The notes under the pieces are model-generated. The model was not told where the DNA came from. It did no database searches and was given only the letters and a program-made list of their open reading frames with translations. The translations under genes and the position numbers were made by a program. From Clostridium bovifaecis (GTDB taxonomy: Bacteria; Bacillota; Clostridia; Clostridiales; Clostridiaceae), in contig CP046522.1 in NCBI GenBank assembly GCA_009738435.1, forward strand, positions 3,565,249 through 3,629,248: a stretch of DNA of 64,000 nt, in the 5' to 3' direction. Position 1 is the first letter of the stretch. Every line of letters starts with the position of its first letter. Of this stretch, positions 45,753 to 54,848 are shown one piece after another.

Positions 45753-46997
45753 CTACTTTACATTATTTTTTAGCAGTTCTCTTCTTAACCAATCTAACGT
45801 ATTCATTACTGTCATATTTCTTATGCGCTGCCTATTTCCTATCAAGTTAAGTTCCTTAGTCTTTACTTCTCCCTTTATATAAAGCCCTACATATACAAGT
45901 CCTACAGGCTTTTCTTCTGTTCCTCCTCCTGGACCTGCTATTCCTGTGGTTGACAATCCTATATCAGCTCCTGCTGCTTTAGCTGCTCCTTCAGCCATTT
46001 CTGCCGCAGTTTCGCTGCTCACTGCTCCAAATCTATCAAGAGTTTCTTTTCGTACATTAACTCTTTCAACTTTAGATTCATTGGTATAAGTGACAAATCC
46101 TTCTTTGAAGACAGAGGATATTCCTGGATAATTTATTATTGAACCTGCCAAAAGTCCCCCAGTGCAAGACTCTGCCGTAGCTATAGTTAAAATATTTTCC
46201 ACTAATATTTTCCCTAGTACTTCTTCTAAAGTACTGTCATCCTCGCCATATACTGCAATTCCAAGCCTATTTCTAATTTCTCTTTCCAGTGGAGCGATGA
46301 GTTCATTCCCTTTTACCTCATCTTTAGCCTTGGCTGTAATTCTTAAAGTAACCTCTCCTTCTTTAGCATAAGGAGCTACCGTTGGATTTTTTGAATTTTC
46401 TAAAATATCATCTATTATTTCAGCTACCTTACTTTCTCCCATCCCCATAATTCTAAGTGTCTTCGATACTAGAATACTATCTTGGAATTTCACTAAGTAT
46501 GGAACTAAACTTTCTTCAAACATGGCTTTCATTTCTCTCGGAGGTCCAGGCAATACCGCTAATATCTTATTGCCTTCTTCTATTATACAGCCTGGTGCTG
46601 TACCATTATTATTTGGCATTATAATTGCATCCTTTGGAAACAGTGCTTGCTTTCTATTATTCTCTCCCATCGGCATATTTATTTTTTTAAAAAATTCTTC
46701 TATATTCTTTAGCAAATTTTCATGAAGTACTGCTTCTTTTCCAAAATACTCAAATGCTACTTCCTTAGTTAGATCGTCTTTAGTTGGTCCAAGGCCTCCT
46801 GTAGCTATTACTAAATCTGACCTTTTAAAAGCTAAATCATAAGCTTCCTTTAGCCTTTTAGGATTATCTCCTACAACTGAATGATGATATACTTCTATTC
46901 CAAGCTCCGCCAGCCTATTTGCTATATACTGTGCATTTGTATTTACTATATTCCCTAATAATATTTCTGTACCTACTGCTAATATCTCTGCTCTCAC
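45753..46997 (-). CDS. cinA: CinA competence/damage-inducible protein
   Basis: 414 residues, GTG start behind GGAAGGG. The N-terminal MoaB/MogA-like domain has EILAVGTEILLGNIVNTN and ATGGLGPTKDD; the C-terminal nicotinamide-nucleotide amidase domain has TAESCTGGLLAG and STTGIAGPGGGTEEKPVG. It hydrolyses ADP-ribose and NMN in NAD salvage. Unlike many Firmicutes, recA is not next to it here. Confidence 0.95.
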   Translation of the reverse strand: MRAEILAVGTEILLGNIVNTNAQYIANRLAELGIEVYHHSVVGDNPKRLKEAYDLAFKRSDLVIATGGLGPTKDDLTKEVAFEYFGKEAVLHENLLKNIEEFFKKINMPMGENNRKQALFPKDAIIMPNNNGTAPGCIIEEGNKILAVLPGPPREMKAMFEESLVPYLVKFQDSILVSKTLRIMGMGESKVAEIIDDILENSKNPTVAPYAKEGEVTLRITAKAKDEVKGNELIAPLEREIRNRLGIAVYGEDDSTLEEVLGKILVENILTIATAESCTGGLLAGSIINYPGISSVFKEGFVTYTNESKVERVNVRKETLDRFGAVSSETAAEMAEGAAKAAGADIGLSTTGIAGPGGGTEEKPVGLVYVGLYIKGEVKTKELNLIGNRQRIRNMTVMNTLDWLRRELLKNNVK

Positions 46998-47035
46998 TTT
47001 TTGCCCTTCCTTCCTTTTTTACTCAATACTATTAT

Positions 47036-47073
47036 ATCAAAAAAACAATAGATATATTAAAAATCTATTGTTT
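47036..47073 (-). terminator. Terminator of the SOS-type small gene
   Basis: AAACAATAGAT/ATCTATTGTTT stem followed by seven T on the minus strand; the stem overlaps the stop codon. Confidence 0.85.
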
Positions 47074-47346
47074 CCTAATTTTTTCATCTAATATAATTAG
47101 TTCGTAACTATATATTTTGTCTTTAATAAATGCACTGTTTCTGGCAATTTCATTGGCCTCTTTTAAGTCTCTTACTTTGAAAAGAAATGAGCCTCCATTC
47201 TTATTTAAATACCCTCCACCTATTAAATATTTAGGCTCTCCATCACTGTTTAGTCTTGTTATATGTGCCCCTGTGCATTTTCCTTTCACATCATTCCCCT
47301 GAATAGAATAGTTAACTCTTACGAAAAAATTGCCATTCTTCTGCAT
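47065..47346 (-). CDS. Small protein with LexA-type promoter, unknown function
   Basis: 93 residues from ATG 47346, chosen because GTGGGGGT lies seven bases upstream and the promoter elements fall inside any longer reading. It is a soluble, basic, beta-rich-looking protein (NFFVRVNYSIQGNDVKGKCTG, YLIGGGYLNKNGGSFLFKV) with a helix DLKEANEIARNSAF. No signal peptide. I do not recognise the family. The LexA box makes DNA-damage induction likely. Confidence 0.65.
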   Translation of the reverse strand: MQKNGNFFVRVNYSIQGNDVKGKCTGAHITRLNSDGEPKYLIGGGYLNKNGGSFLFKVRDLKEANEIARNSAFIKDKIYSYELIILDEKIRKQ

Positions 47347-47392
47347 AAATGTACCCCCACTTATAAAAATATCCAAATAACTACATAATTCG

Positions 47393-47421
47393 ATTATATA
47401 GAACATTTGTTCGGTTGTCAA
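47393..47421 (-). promoter_or_regulatory. Sigma-A promoter with LexA (SOS) box in the spacer
   Basis: TTGACA (47416-47421), 17 bases, TATAAT (47393-47398), both perfect. CGAACAAATGTTCT (47400-47413) fits the Gram-positive LexA box CGAACRNRYGTTYC and fills the spacer, so LexA would block RNA polymerase. Confidence 0.85.
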
Positions 47422-47504
47422 TATCTCCTTTTCATTCCTCGTAAAATAGTATATAATTTAATAAATGGAAAAATATTATATTAGTTCATAAAAGAGGTTT
47501 TAAT

Positions 47505-48610
47505 ATGAGACTTGTACCTATTGAATGTGTAAAAGATGGTTGTTTTTTAGGTAAAACCATCTTTGATAATAACGGTAGAATATTGTTAAGAGATGGTGTT
47601 AAACTTAATTCAAGCCTTTTAAGAAGAGTTAAGCAGCTTGGCATATACTCAATATATATACCGACGAGTACAGTCAAAAGGAAATAGAGGACATTATTAA
47701 GCCAGAAATAAGACAAAAATCTGTACGAATCATTAAAGATACTTTTTCTAGTATGCAAAAATATGTTTATGATATAAACCCTTCTAAATCTTCAAATGAT
47801 GCACTTAAAGAAAGAGAATCTTACTTTTCCTCTATAAAAGAAGTAGCCGAAGAGTTGCTGGACGATATACTAGGTCGTAAAAATATAATGATAAACTTAG
47901 TAGATATAAAAAGCATGGATAACTATACTTATCAACATTGTGTCAACGTAAGCGTTCTTGCTCTAGTACTCGGCGTTCAACTTCAACTAAGGAAATCTGA
48001 ACTTTTAGATCTATGCATAGGTTCTTTATTACATGACATTGGGAAAGTTCTTATTCCAAAAGAAATTCTTAATAAAAGCGGAATCCTAACCTCTGAGGAA
48101 TTTGAAACTATAAAAGCTCATTCTGATAAAGGTTATGACTATTTGAAAGGAAGCCTTGAAATTTCTCCTCAGTCTAGAGTCATAGTACTGCAGCATCACG
48201 AAAAAGTAAATGGGACTGGCTATCCTGAGGGAAGAAATGGTGATAGAATTACTAAACTATCTAAGATTGTAGCTCTTGCTGATGTATATGATGCTTTAAC
48301 TTCGGACAGGCCATATAGAAGAGCTATGAGTCCAAACGAGGCCCTTGAATATATCTTTGCTAGCGGAGGAACTCATTTTGATTATGAGATAGTAAAGGCT
48401 TTTGCCTCTGTTGTTATCCCTTATCCAGAAGGTACTTTGGTAGAACTAAGCTCTGGTGATATTGGTGTAGTTGAAGAAGTTTATCCTCATTACCCACTAC
48501 GTCCTAGATTAAAAATAATAAAAAGCTCTATTAAAACTAAAGTAGGTACTTTAGTAGACTTAATAACCGAACTCGACTTGGTTATAAACGGAGTAACATA
48601 CAATATATAA
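47505..48610 (+). CDS. HD-GYP domain phosphodiesterase, one-base frameshift
   Basis: Restored length about 368 residues. The first frame reads an N-terminal domain (MRLVPIECVKDGCFLG...GIYSIYIP) and stops; one extra C at CC (47661-47662) gives IYIPDEYSQKEIEDIIKPEI and runs into the second frame. The HD-GYP core has HCVNVSVLALVLG, LLHDIGKVLIPKEILNKSG, HHEKVNGTGYPEG (GYP) and ADVYDALTSDRPYR, all intact. It should hydrolyse c-di-GMP. AGAGG before ATG 47505. Confidence 0.85.
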
Positions 48611-48613
48611 CGT

Positions 48614-48658
48614 ACAAGACTAGCTTTTGTATATTGCAATTACAAAAACTAGTCTTGT
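48614..48658. terminator. Bidirectional terminator, HD-GYP gene / helicase
   Basis: An 18-base stem (ACAAGACTAGcTTTTGTA with its complement) and nine-base loop, followed by TTTTGTTTT; it overlaps the helicase stop codon. Confidence 0.92.
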
Positions 48659-51009
48659 TTTGTTTTCCAAAAGTTATTAATAACTTCTTCTAACCCTCTA
48701 GAACCATTGGTGTTTATTAAATTGCTCCATTCCCTGGGAAATAGTTTATAATAGCTTGAATAAGAAAACCTCTCATCAATTAATAGCACTACCCCTTTAT
48801 CTTCTTCTGTTCTTATTACTCTTCCAGCTGCTTGCATAACCTTATTCATTCCTGGATACATATATGCATATTCAAAGCCCTTATTGTTTTTATCCTTAAA
48901 ATAATCACTTATTATATTCCTTTCTAAAGAAAGCTGTGGTAACCCTACTCCAACTATTATGGTGCCTATTAATCTATCACCAGTTAAATCAATGCCTTCT
49001 GAAAAAAGTCCCCCCATAACTGCAAATCCAATCAAGCCTTCCCTATTATTCTCAGAGAAACTATCTAAAAAGCCTTCTCTTTCTTCTTCTTTCATAGAGG
49101 AACTTTGACATATGGTTTTTGTATCAGGATTTCTAGTACAATATCTTGCATGAACTTCATTCATGTACTTATAGGATGGGAAAAATACTAGGTAATTTCC
49201 TGGCTTCCCTTTAAAAACACCTTCAATATCTTCTACTATTTTGTCATAGGTAAACTCTCTCATCTTAAATGTAGTAGAAATCTTATTATCTAATACCAAG
49301 CAAAGATTTTCTCTATTAAAGGGTGAGTCTAATTTTATTTTATAAGAATTTTCATCTCCTCCAAGTACATCAACAAAATACTCCATAGGCATCAATGTAG
49401 CTGAAAATAAAATAGTTGACTTTCCCCTTTTCATTCCCTCTTGAAGCAAATAAGATGGATCTAAACAAAACAACTTCAATCTAACATCATCATTATTCTT
49501 TTCTCCATAAGTTACGTATCTCTCGTCATATTCCTCATAGGTTCTTATAAATCCTAAAACCTTAAAGTAAAATTCCATAAGCTCGTCTTTAAAGTTATGC
49601 CTATTGTCCTTATTTTCCAAAAACCACTTTTCAGCATGAAATGAAAACTCTCTTAGGAATGGTATCATATCCTTAGGGGATTCCTTATCTATATATGCAC
49701 TATTGTTTTCCTCGCATAGCTTCCTAAGCTTAATCATCTCTGAGTTTATTTTGTTAAGTACTTTAGAAACTTCCTTCGCTTCCTGCAAAGTATCTTTTTT
49801 TAGCTTAAGTACTTCTCTTTTATTAAGTTCTGCCGAAAACATTTCCCTAGCCCTATCTACTAGATTATGAGCTTCATCAATTAAAAAGGTGAAATCTGTA
49901 ATTCCGTCTAAGAAGAACCTTTTTAAATATACTCTTGGATCAAAGACATAATTATAGTCGCATATTATACAGTCTGCAAAATTAGCTAATTCTAATGAAA
50001 ATTCAAAAGGACATACCCTGTGCTTTTTGGCATAGGCCTCAATAACTTCTCTAGATAATTCATCTTTACCAAAAATATCCTTGACCGCCTCATTTATCCT
50101 GTCAAAATGTCCTTTCGCAAATTCGCATTTTTCTGGATCACATTTTTCTTCTGGCTTAAAGCATATCTTGTCTTTTGCTGTAATTGTAAGGCTTTTGATG
50201 CTAAGCCCCTGCTTTCTCATCTTTTCTATAGCCTTTTCCCCAGCAGTCCTAGTGATAGTTTTTGCTGTGAGATAAAATATCTTAGAAGTATGTCCCTCCC
50301 CCATAGCTTTAATGCTTGGGAAAAGAGTAGCTATAGTCTTTCCAATGCCTGTTGGAGCTTGCGCAAATATTTTTTTACCTTCAACTATTGTTTTATACAC
50401 AGATACAGCTAGCTTTCTTTGCCCTTCCCTATAATCTATAAAAGGAAATTGGAGGCTTTTTATAGACTTATCTCTCTCTTCTATCCAATTTTGCTGCATT
50501 TTTGCCCAATCTACATATCGGGCTACTAAATTGTAAAAGAACTCTTCTAATCTACCTAAAGTAAAAGAACTTATAAACTTCTTAATCTCTTTTGTATCCA
50601 TTTGATAATATGTAAGCTGCACATAAATATTTTCTAAATTATTTTCCTTAGCGTATATAAAAGCATAGCACTTTACCTGTGCCCAGTGAAGCTCATTATA
50701 GTCTTCTTCTATAAACTCTAGGGGTCTTGTAGTAGTTTTTATCTCGTCTATTATAACCCTATCCTCTTCCTCTATAATTCCATCGGCACGTCCACCCACC
50801 TCTAAAACTATATCTCCATCTTCTACAGTATATGAAAGTGCTATCTCACTTTTATATTCTTTAGGTGCTGACTTTTGTATCTTTTGATGTACCTTTATAG
50901 CATCTACCTTTCTTGAACTTCCCATAAAGGTAGAAACTAAATCTCCAGACCTTAGAACAAATTCCACAAGATTTCTAACAGAAATCTTTATGGTGCTTTT
51001 TACTTGCAT
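48649..51009 (-). CDS. XPD/DinG-family helicase with N-terminal PD-(D/E)XK nuclease domain
   Basis: 786 residues from ATG 51009 (AGAGG upstream; the earlier in-frame start at 51075 lies in poor context). Residues about 1-180 resemble a Cas4-like nuclease: VGGRADGI, VIIDEIKTT and HWAQVKCYAF. Then superfamily 2 helicase: APTGIGKTIA Walker A, four Cys (KICFK, EEKC, PEKC, RVCPF) for an Fe-S cluster, FLIDEAHNL, VFFPSYKYM, and QAAGRVIRTEEDKG. A role in DNA repair or R-loop removal is inferred from the family. Confidence 0.92.
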   Translation of the reverse strand: MQVKSTIKISVRNLVEFVLRSGDLVSTFMGSSRKVDAIKVHQKIQKSAPKEYKSEIALSYTVEDGDIVLEVGGRADGIIEEEDRVIIDEIKTTTRPLEFIEEDYNELHWAQVKCYAFIYAKENNLENIYVQLTYYQMDTKEIKKFISSFTLGRLEEFFYNLVARYVDWAKMQQNWIEERDKSIKSLQFPFIDYREGQRKLAVSVYKTIVEGKKIFAQAPTGIGKTIATLFPSIKAMGEGHTSKIFYLTAKTITRTAGEKAIEKMRKQGLSIKSLTITAKDKICFKPEEKCDPEKCEFAKGHFDRINEAVKDIFGKDELSREVIEAYAKKHRVCPFEFSLELANFADCIICDYNYVFDPRVYLKRFFLDGITDFTFLIDEAHNLVDRAREMFSAELNKREVLKLKKDTLQEAKEVSKVLNKINSEMIKLRKLCEENNSAYIDKESPKDMIPFLREFSFHAEKWFLENKDNRHNFKDELMEFYFKVLGFIRTYEEYDERYVTYGEKNNDDVRLKLFCLDPSYLLQEGMKRGKSTILFSATLMPMEYFVDVLGGDENSYKIKLDSPFNRENLCLVLDNKISTTFKMREFTYDKIVEDIEGVFKGKPGNYLVFFPSYKYMNEVHARYCTRNPDTKTICQSSSMKEEEREGFLDSFSENNREGLIGFAVMGGLFSEGIDLTGDRLIGTIIVGVGLPQLSLERNIISDYFKDKNNKGFEYAYMYPGMNKVMQAAGRVIRTEEDKGVVLLIDERFSYSSYYKLFPREWSNLINTNGSRGLEEVINNFWKTKQD

Positions 51010-51085
51010 ATCCCTTATCCTCTCATTTATACATAGTGTATACTTAATTATATACCATTTCTTATCATCAGTCACATTACACTAC

Positions 51086-51212
51086 AAGAAAATTGCGCCG
51101 CAATTTTCTTCTTAATCACTAATCACTAGTCGCTATTGGATAAATCAATGATTCAAATGTTAGCGATTAGGGATTAGTGACTAGCGATTGCTTCTAGAGC
51201 TGCGTCGCAAAA
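51086..51212. repeat. Palindromic intergenic repeat element B
   Basis: Bounded by AAATTGCGCCGCAATTT (51090-51106) and TGCGTCGCA (51201-51209). The inside has AATCACTAATCACTAGTCGCTA and an inverted, slightly different copy built from GATTAGGGATTAGTGACTAGC, made of short repeated words. Same architecture as element A with different words. Confidence 0.65.
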
Positions 51213-51218
51213 TATTTC

Positions 51219-51869
51219 TTAATCGTCTTTTATCCTATAAACATAAACTGCCCTTATGTCTTTATCCTGAAATTTTCTTAAGTACTGATAGAAGGATACA
51301 TATAGTCTGTTTTCAGTATGTTGAGCTAGAAACAAATCATATCTATTAGTCTTCCAATTAAATCCTTTATCGTGTATGACTTGAGTGTGATATGGATGGT
51401 TATTATCTTTAGGGTTTCCATATTGAATTATATCTCCTATATTTAGTAAGGAAAATAATCTATCAAAATTATCTAATGCTTGCTGTGCTGTTATGGCTGT
51501 GTATGCAGCAGCTCTATTCCTTCCTAAACCATCTTCATTTCCCCAGTGCCTTCTAAAATACCGTGCAGCCCTCCATGTTATAGCAATATTATTTAAGTCT
51601 TTATAGTTCTTTGTATTACAGAACCACGATTCAAACCTATCCCACTTTTCGCCTACTTCTTCCATTCCTCCAGCCTTTAACACCTGTGATATAAAGTTAG
51701 CACAGTCATCATTTTGAAAATAAGGATATTGCGCAGTATTAGGAGTTAGTGCATATTTTTCTGCATATTCTTTAGCTAAGTCCCGATCATAGTTCAAATT
51801 TGATTTTGTAATAATATCATTTTCTTTATTATATTCAACCATACTATCCTCTGAAATAATTGATATCAT
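51219..51869 (-). CDS. Amidase-domain (Amidase_6) protein, probably cytoplasmic
   Basis: 216 residues. The family motif is YDRDLAKEYAEKYAL, YPYFQNDDCANFISQVLKAGG (catalytic-Cys loop, about residues 48-68) and HTQVIHDKGF (His). These NlpC/P60-like amidases usually act on cell wall, but no signal peptide is seen. ATG 51869 lacks a ribosome site; ATG 51842 has AGAGGA four bases upstream and may be the real start. Confidence 0.8.
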   Translation of the reverse strand: MISIISEDSMVEYNKENDIITKSNLNYDRDLAKEYAEKYALTPNTAQYPYFQNDDCANFISQVLKAGGMEEVGEKWDRFESWFCNTKNYKDLNNIAITWRAARYFRRHWGNEDGLGRNRAAAYTAITAQQALDNFDRLFSLLNIGDIIQYGNPKDNNHPYHTQVIHDKGFNWKTNRYDLFLAQHTENRLYVSFYQYLRKFQDKDIRAVYVYRIKDD

Positions 51870-52037
51870 TATATAAATATAAATTTAAATTAGATTTTAT
51901 GTCAAAGGACAAACTTCATTCTTATATAAATTTTTTTTGTTTATTATTTAAATTTAAAGTAAAAACTATAAAAGTATCTTAAATACGTAACAAACTTCAT
52001 AAAATAAGAATAAATACAATATTGGGGAGGCGCAAAA

Positions 52038-52229
52038 ATGAAATTATCCTTAAACAATAGTAGTAATGAACTTTTTCATGGCAGCAAGATAGAGATTGAG
52101 AACACAAAAGAACTTATTAACATCAAACTAGCTTTAGCTGAATATAGAAATACCTTCGAAAGAATGGGAGATAATGAAAAGGTATCAGAGCTTGATAAGA
52201 TGCTTGATTCTTTGGAAATTAGATACTAA
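52038..52229 (+). CDS. Small protein, 63 residues, unknown
   Basis: A strong ribosome site (GGGGAGG) precedes ATG 52038, and a terminator overlaps the end, so this is a real gene. It is hydrophilic and helical (ELINIKLALAEYRNTFERMG, VSELDKMLDSLEIRY) without Cys. I do not recognise it. A spore or regulatory role cannot be excluded. Confidence 0.65.
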   Translation: MKLSLNNSSNELFHGSKIEIENTKELINIKLALAEYRNTFERMGDNEKVSELDKMLDSLEIRY

Positions 52230-52263
52230 AAAACCTTGATGAAATCTTTCACCAAGGTTTTTT
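52228..52263. terminator. Bidirectional terminator, small protein / ABC transporter
   Basis: AAAAAACCTTGaTGA pairs with TCAcCAAGGTTTTTT, A- and T-runs on both strands. Confidence 0.92.
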
Positions 52264-52265
52264 AA

Positions 52266-52988
52266 TTATAAAACTTTACTTAAAAAGTCTTTAGTCCTAT
52301 CCTTTTGAGGATTATCAAATATATCTTCTGGAGTTCCTTCTTCCATAATTACCCCTTGATCCATAAAGAAAACTCTATCTCCAACTTCTTTTGCAAAGCC
52401 CATCTCATGGGTCACAACTATCATGGTCATTCCTTCCTTTGCAAGCTCCTTCATAACTTCTAGAACCTCTCCAACCATTTCAGGGTCTAATGCTGAGGTC
52501 GGCTCATCAAATAGCATTACATCTGGAGACATTGCTAGAGCTCTTGCTATTGCTATTCTTTGTTTTTGTCCACCTGATAGCTGCTTTGGATATGCATTTG
52601 CCTTATCTTTAAGACCTACACGCTCTAATAATCTTAAAGCTACCTTTTCAGCTTCCTCTTTTGAATACTTGTTTAGCTTTATTGGAGCTAAAGTTATATT
52701 ATCTAATATGCTCAAGTGAGGAAATAAATTAAACTGTTGAAATACCATCCCCATTTTTTCTCTTTGCTTATTTATATCATTATTTTTATCAGTGATAGAT
52801 TGTCCTTCAAAAATTATTTCTCCGCTTGTTGGCTCTTCTAAAAGGTTAAGACATCTTAAGAAGGTACTTTTTCCTGATCCTGAAGGCCCTATTACAACTA
52901 CAACTTCTCCCTTTTTTATATGAGTATTTACTCCCTTTAAAACCTCTAAATCTCCAAACTTCTTAACTAGGTTATTTACCTTAATCAC
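52266..52988 (-). CDS. Polar amino-acid ABC transporter ATPase (probably arginine)
   Basis: 240 residues. [18 protein letters not shown] (Walker A), QFNLFPHL (Q-loop), [15 protein letters not shown] (signature), [12 protein letters not shown] (Walker B) and VTHEMGFA (H-loop), the GlnQ/ArtP pattern. Last gene of a three-gene transporter operon, overlapping the permease gene by eight bases. The upstream ARG boxes point to arginine-type substrates. Confidence 0.94.
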   Translation of the reverse strand: MIKVNNLVKKFGDLEVLKGVNTHIKKGEVVVVIGPSGSGKSTFLRCLNLLEEPTSGEIIFEGQSITDKNNDINKQREKMGMVFQQFNLFPHLSILDNITLAPIKLNKYSKEEAEKVALRLLERVGLKDKANAYPKQLSGGQKQRIAIARALAMSPDVMLFDEPTSALDPEMVGEVLEVMKELAKEGMTMIVVTHEMGFAKEVGDRVFFMDQGVIMEEGTPEDIFDNPQKDRTKDFLSKVL

Positions 52989-53667
52989 TTACCTTCATCC
53001 TCCTTTCAGCAACACCTAATAATTTTGAAAGACCAAATGTTAATACAAAATACATAACCGCCGCCATAATATACGGTGTGAATATCTTATAAGTGGCTCC
53101 TGACGCCACCCTTGCATTAAACATAAGTTCATGTATTCCAACTACAGAAATGATAGCTGATTCCTTAATTACTGTTATAAACTCATTCCCAAGTGACGGT
53201 AATATAGTTTTTATAGCTTGTGGTATTATTATATATCTCATAGCCATCTTATAATTTAAACCAAGGGATCTCGCTGCTTCCATTTGTCCCTTATCAATGG
53301 ATTGAATTCCACCTCTTATTATTTCTGCTACATAAGCTGTACTATTTATTGTCAATGCTAAAATAACAGAAGCAAAATCCGTAAGGTTAGTTCCAAATGC
53401 ATCTATTTGAGGTAACTCAAATCCAAGCATAGGTAATCCATAATATAAAATATATAGTTGCACTAATAGTGGAGTTCCTCTTACAATCTCTACAAAAGTT
53501 GAAGAAATACCTCTTAATAATTTATTAGTTGAAAGCTTCATTAAAGCAAGTAATATCCCAAAGATAACGGCAAAAATTACTGTAAAAAATGCTATCATAA
53601 CAGTTATTCCTGCACCACTTAGAAAGTATCCAAAGTATTTAGATACAAATTCCAAAACTTCTCCCAT
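52981..53667 (-). CDS. Polar amino-acid ABC transporter permease
   Basis: 228 residues from ATG 53667 (AGGAGGAA upstream); an earlier in-frame start at 53703 is less likely. Five to six TM helices. [17 protein letters not shown] motif is [20 protein letters not shown], and the ATPase contact loop is [29 protein letters not shown]. HisM/GlnP family. Confidence 0.93.
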   Translation of the reverse strand: MGEVLEFVSKYFGYFLSGAGITVMIAFFTVIFAVIFGILLALMKLSTNKLLRGISSTFVEIVRGTPLLVQLYILYYGLPMLGFELPQIDAFGTNLTDFASVILALTINSTAYVAEIIRGGIQSIDKGQMEAARSLGLNYKMAMRYIIIPQAIKTILPSLGNEFITVIKESAIISVVGIHELMFNARVASGATYKIFTPYIMAAVMYFVLTFGLSKLLGVAERRMKVSD

Positions 53668-53778
53668 TAAAATTCCTCCTACCTTAACAAAAGATAATGA
53701 CATGGTGCCATTATCTTCTGATTCTAAAATTTATTCATTTATTGCTATTATTTATTCACATATATTGTATTATTATTA

Positions 53779-54645
53779 CTATTGTTCTATTGCATTAGCA
53801 TCAGCAACAAATTTGTTTATCTTATCTTCTGATACTAATCTATCTATTGTCTTATCTACTGCTTCTACTAAGTCTGTATTTCCTTTTTCAATACCTATAG
53901 CTGAACCGCCATCTGGATCTTCAACTTTTACATCTGATAGCACTATATCCTTTTCTTTTTCTACATAAGCTTTAGCTACTGGATACTCAACAACAATAGC
54001 ATCAACTTTTTTAGTTTTCAAAGAAAGAACGAGCTCTGTAACCTTCCCTAAAGAAGTAACCTTTGCAGCTTTAATTTGTTCTTTTGCAATCTTTTCTTGA
54101 ATTGAAGATGTTTGAGCACCGATTTTTACTGGTGATAAACTTTCAATAGTATTAAACTTAGCTTTATCTTCATCTCTTACGATTACGCTTTGTACAGCTT
54201 TATAGTATATCTTTGAGAAATCAATTTCTTTCTTTCTCTCAGCAGTTGGAGTCATTCCTGATATAACTAAATCAACTTTTCCTGTCTTTAACGACGGAAT
54301 AAGCCCATCAAAGTCCATATCCTTAATTTCAAGCTCAACTCCAAGATCTTTTGCAATTTCCTTTGCAATTTCAATATCAAAACCTACTATTTGGGATTTT
54401 CCATCCTTCATCACTTGAAATTCGTATGGTGGATAGTCCGCACAAGTACCAAGAACTAATTTACCAGCTTTTTTTATCTCATCTATCTTTGATGCAGTTT
54501 TACTTGCATCGCTAGTTTGCTCTGTTCCTTGCTTATTATTCTTATTTTCTTCTACAGCCTTGTTTCCGCAGCCTACAAATAGTGTAGCACCTAAACTTAA
54601 CACTAAACCACACACAATAGCCTTTACTTTTTTATTTTTAATCAT
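53779..54645 (-). CDS. Amino-acid ABC transporter solute-binding lipoprotein
   Basis: 288 residues. Lipobox LFVGC with Cys26 anchors it to the outer face of the membrane. The SBP_bac_3 domain (about 58-285) has TCADYPPYEFQ, GFDIEIAKEIA, ISGMTPTAERKKEIDFS and DPDGGSAIGIEKGN. First gene of the transporter operon, with a gap of 111 bases before the permease. Paired ARG boxes over its promoter suggest arginine, ornithine or lysine as substrate. Confidence 0.93.
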   Translation of the reverse strand: MIKNKKVKAIVCGLVLSLGATLFVGCGNKAVEENKNNKQGTEQTSDASKTASKIDEIKKAGKLVLGTCADYPPYEFQVMKDGKSQIVGFDIEIAKEIAKDLGVELEIKDMDFDGLIPSLKTGKVDLVISGMTPTAERKKEIDFSKIYYKAVQSVIVRDEDKAKFNTIESLSPVKIGAQTSSIQEKIAKEQIKAAKVTSLGKVTELVLSLKTKKVDAIVVEYPVAKAYVEKEKDIVLSDVKVEDPDGGSAIGIEKGNTDLVEAVDKTIDRLVSEDKINKFVADANAIEQ

Positions 54646-54677
54646 AAATATTCCCCCTATAAACTATCTTCCGGATT

Positions 54678-54728
54678 ATTATACATCCATATAAATAATT
54701 ATTCAATACATTTGCATAATTATTTATA
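54678..54728 (-). promoter_or_regulatory. Transporter promoter under a paired ARG box (ArgR site)
   Basis: TTGAAT (54701-54706), 17 bases, TATAAT (54678-54683). Two 18-base boxes, TATAAATAATTATTCAAT (54690-54707) and TTTGCATAATTATTTATA (54711-54728), are three bases apart, centres 21 bases apart, the hallmark of ArgR operators. The first box overlaps the -35, so ArgR with arginine would repress. Confidence 0.82.
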
Positions 54729-54848
54729 TGGAATATTTATTTAAAATATGTACTACATGGTTGATCATTTTGTATTAATTTATAACTTAAGTTCATATAT
54801 TGAAGTTATGAACATATTTTATTAAATTGCTGTGGAGGTATATAAATC

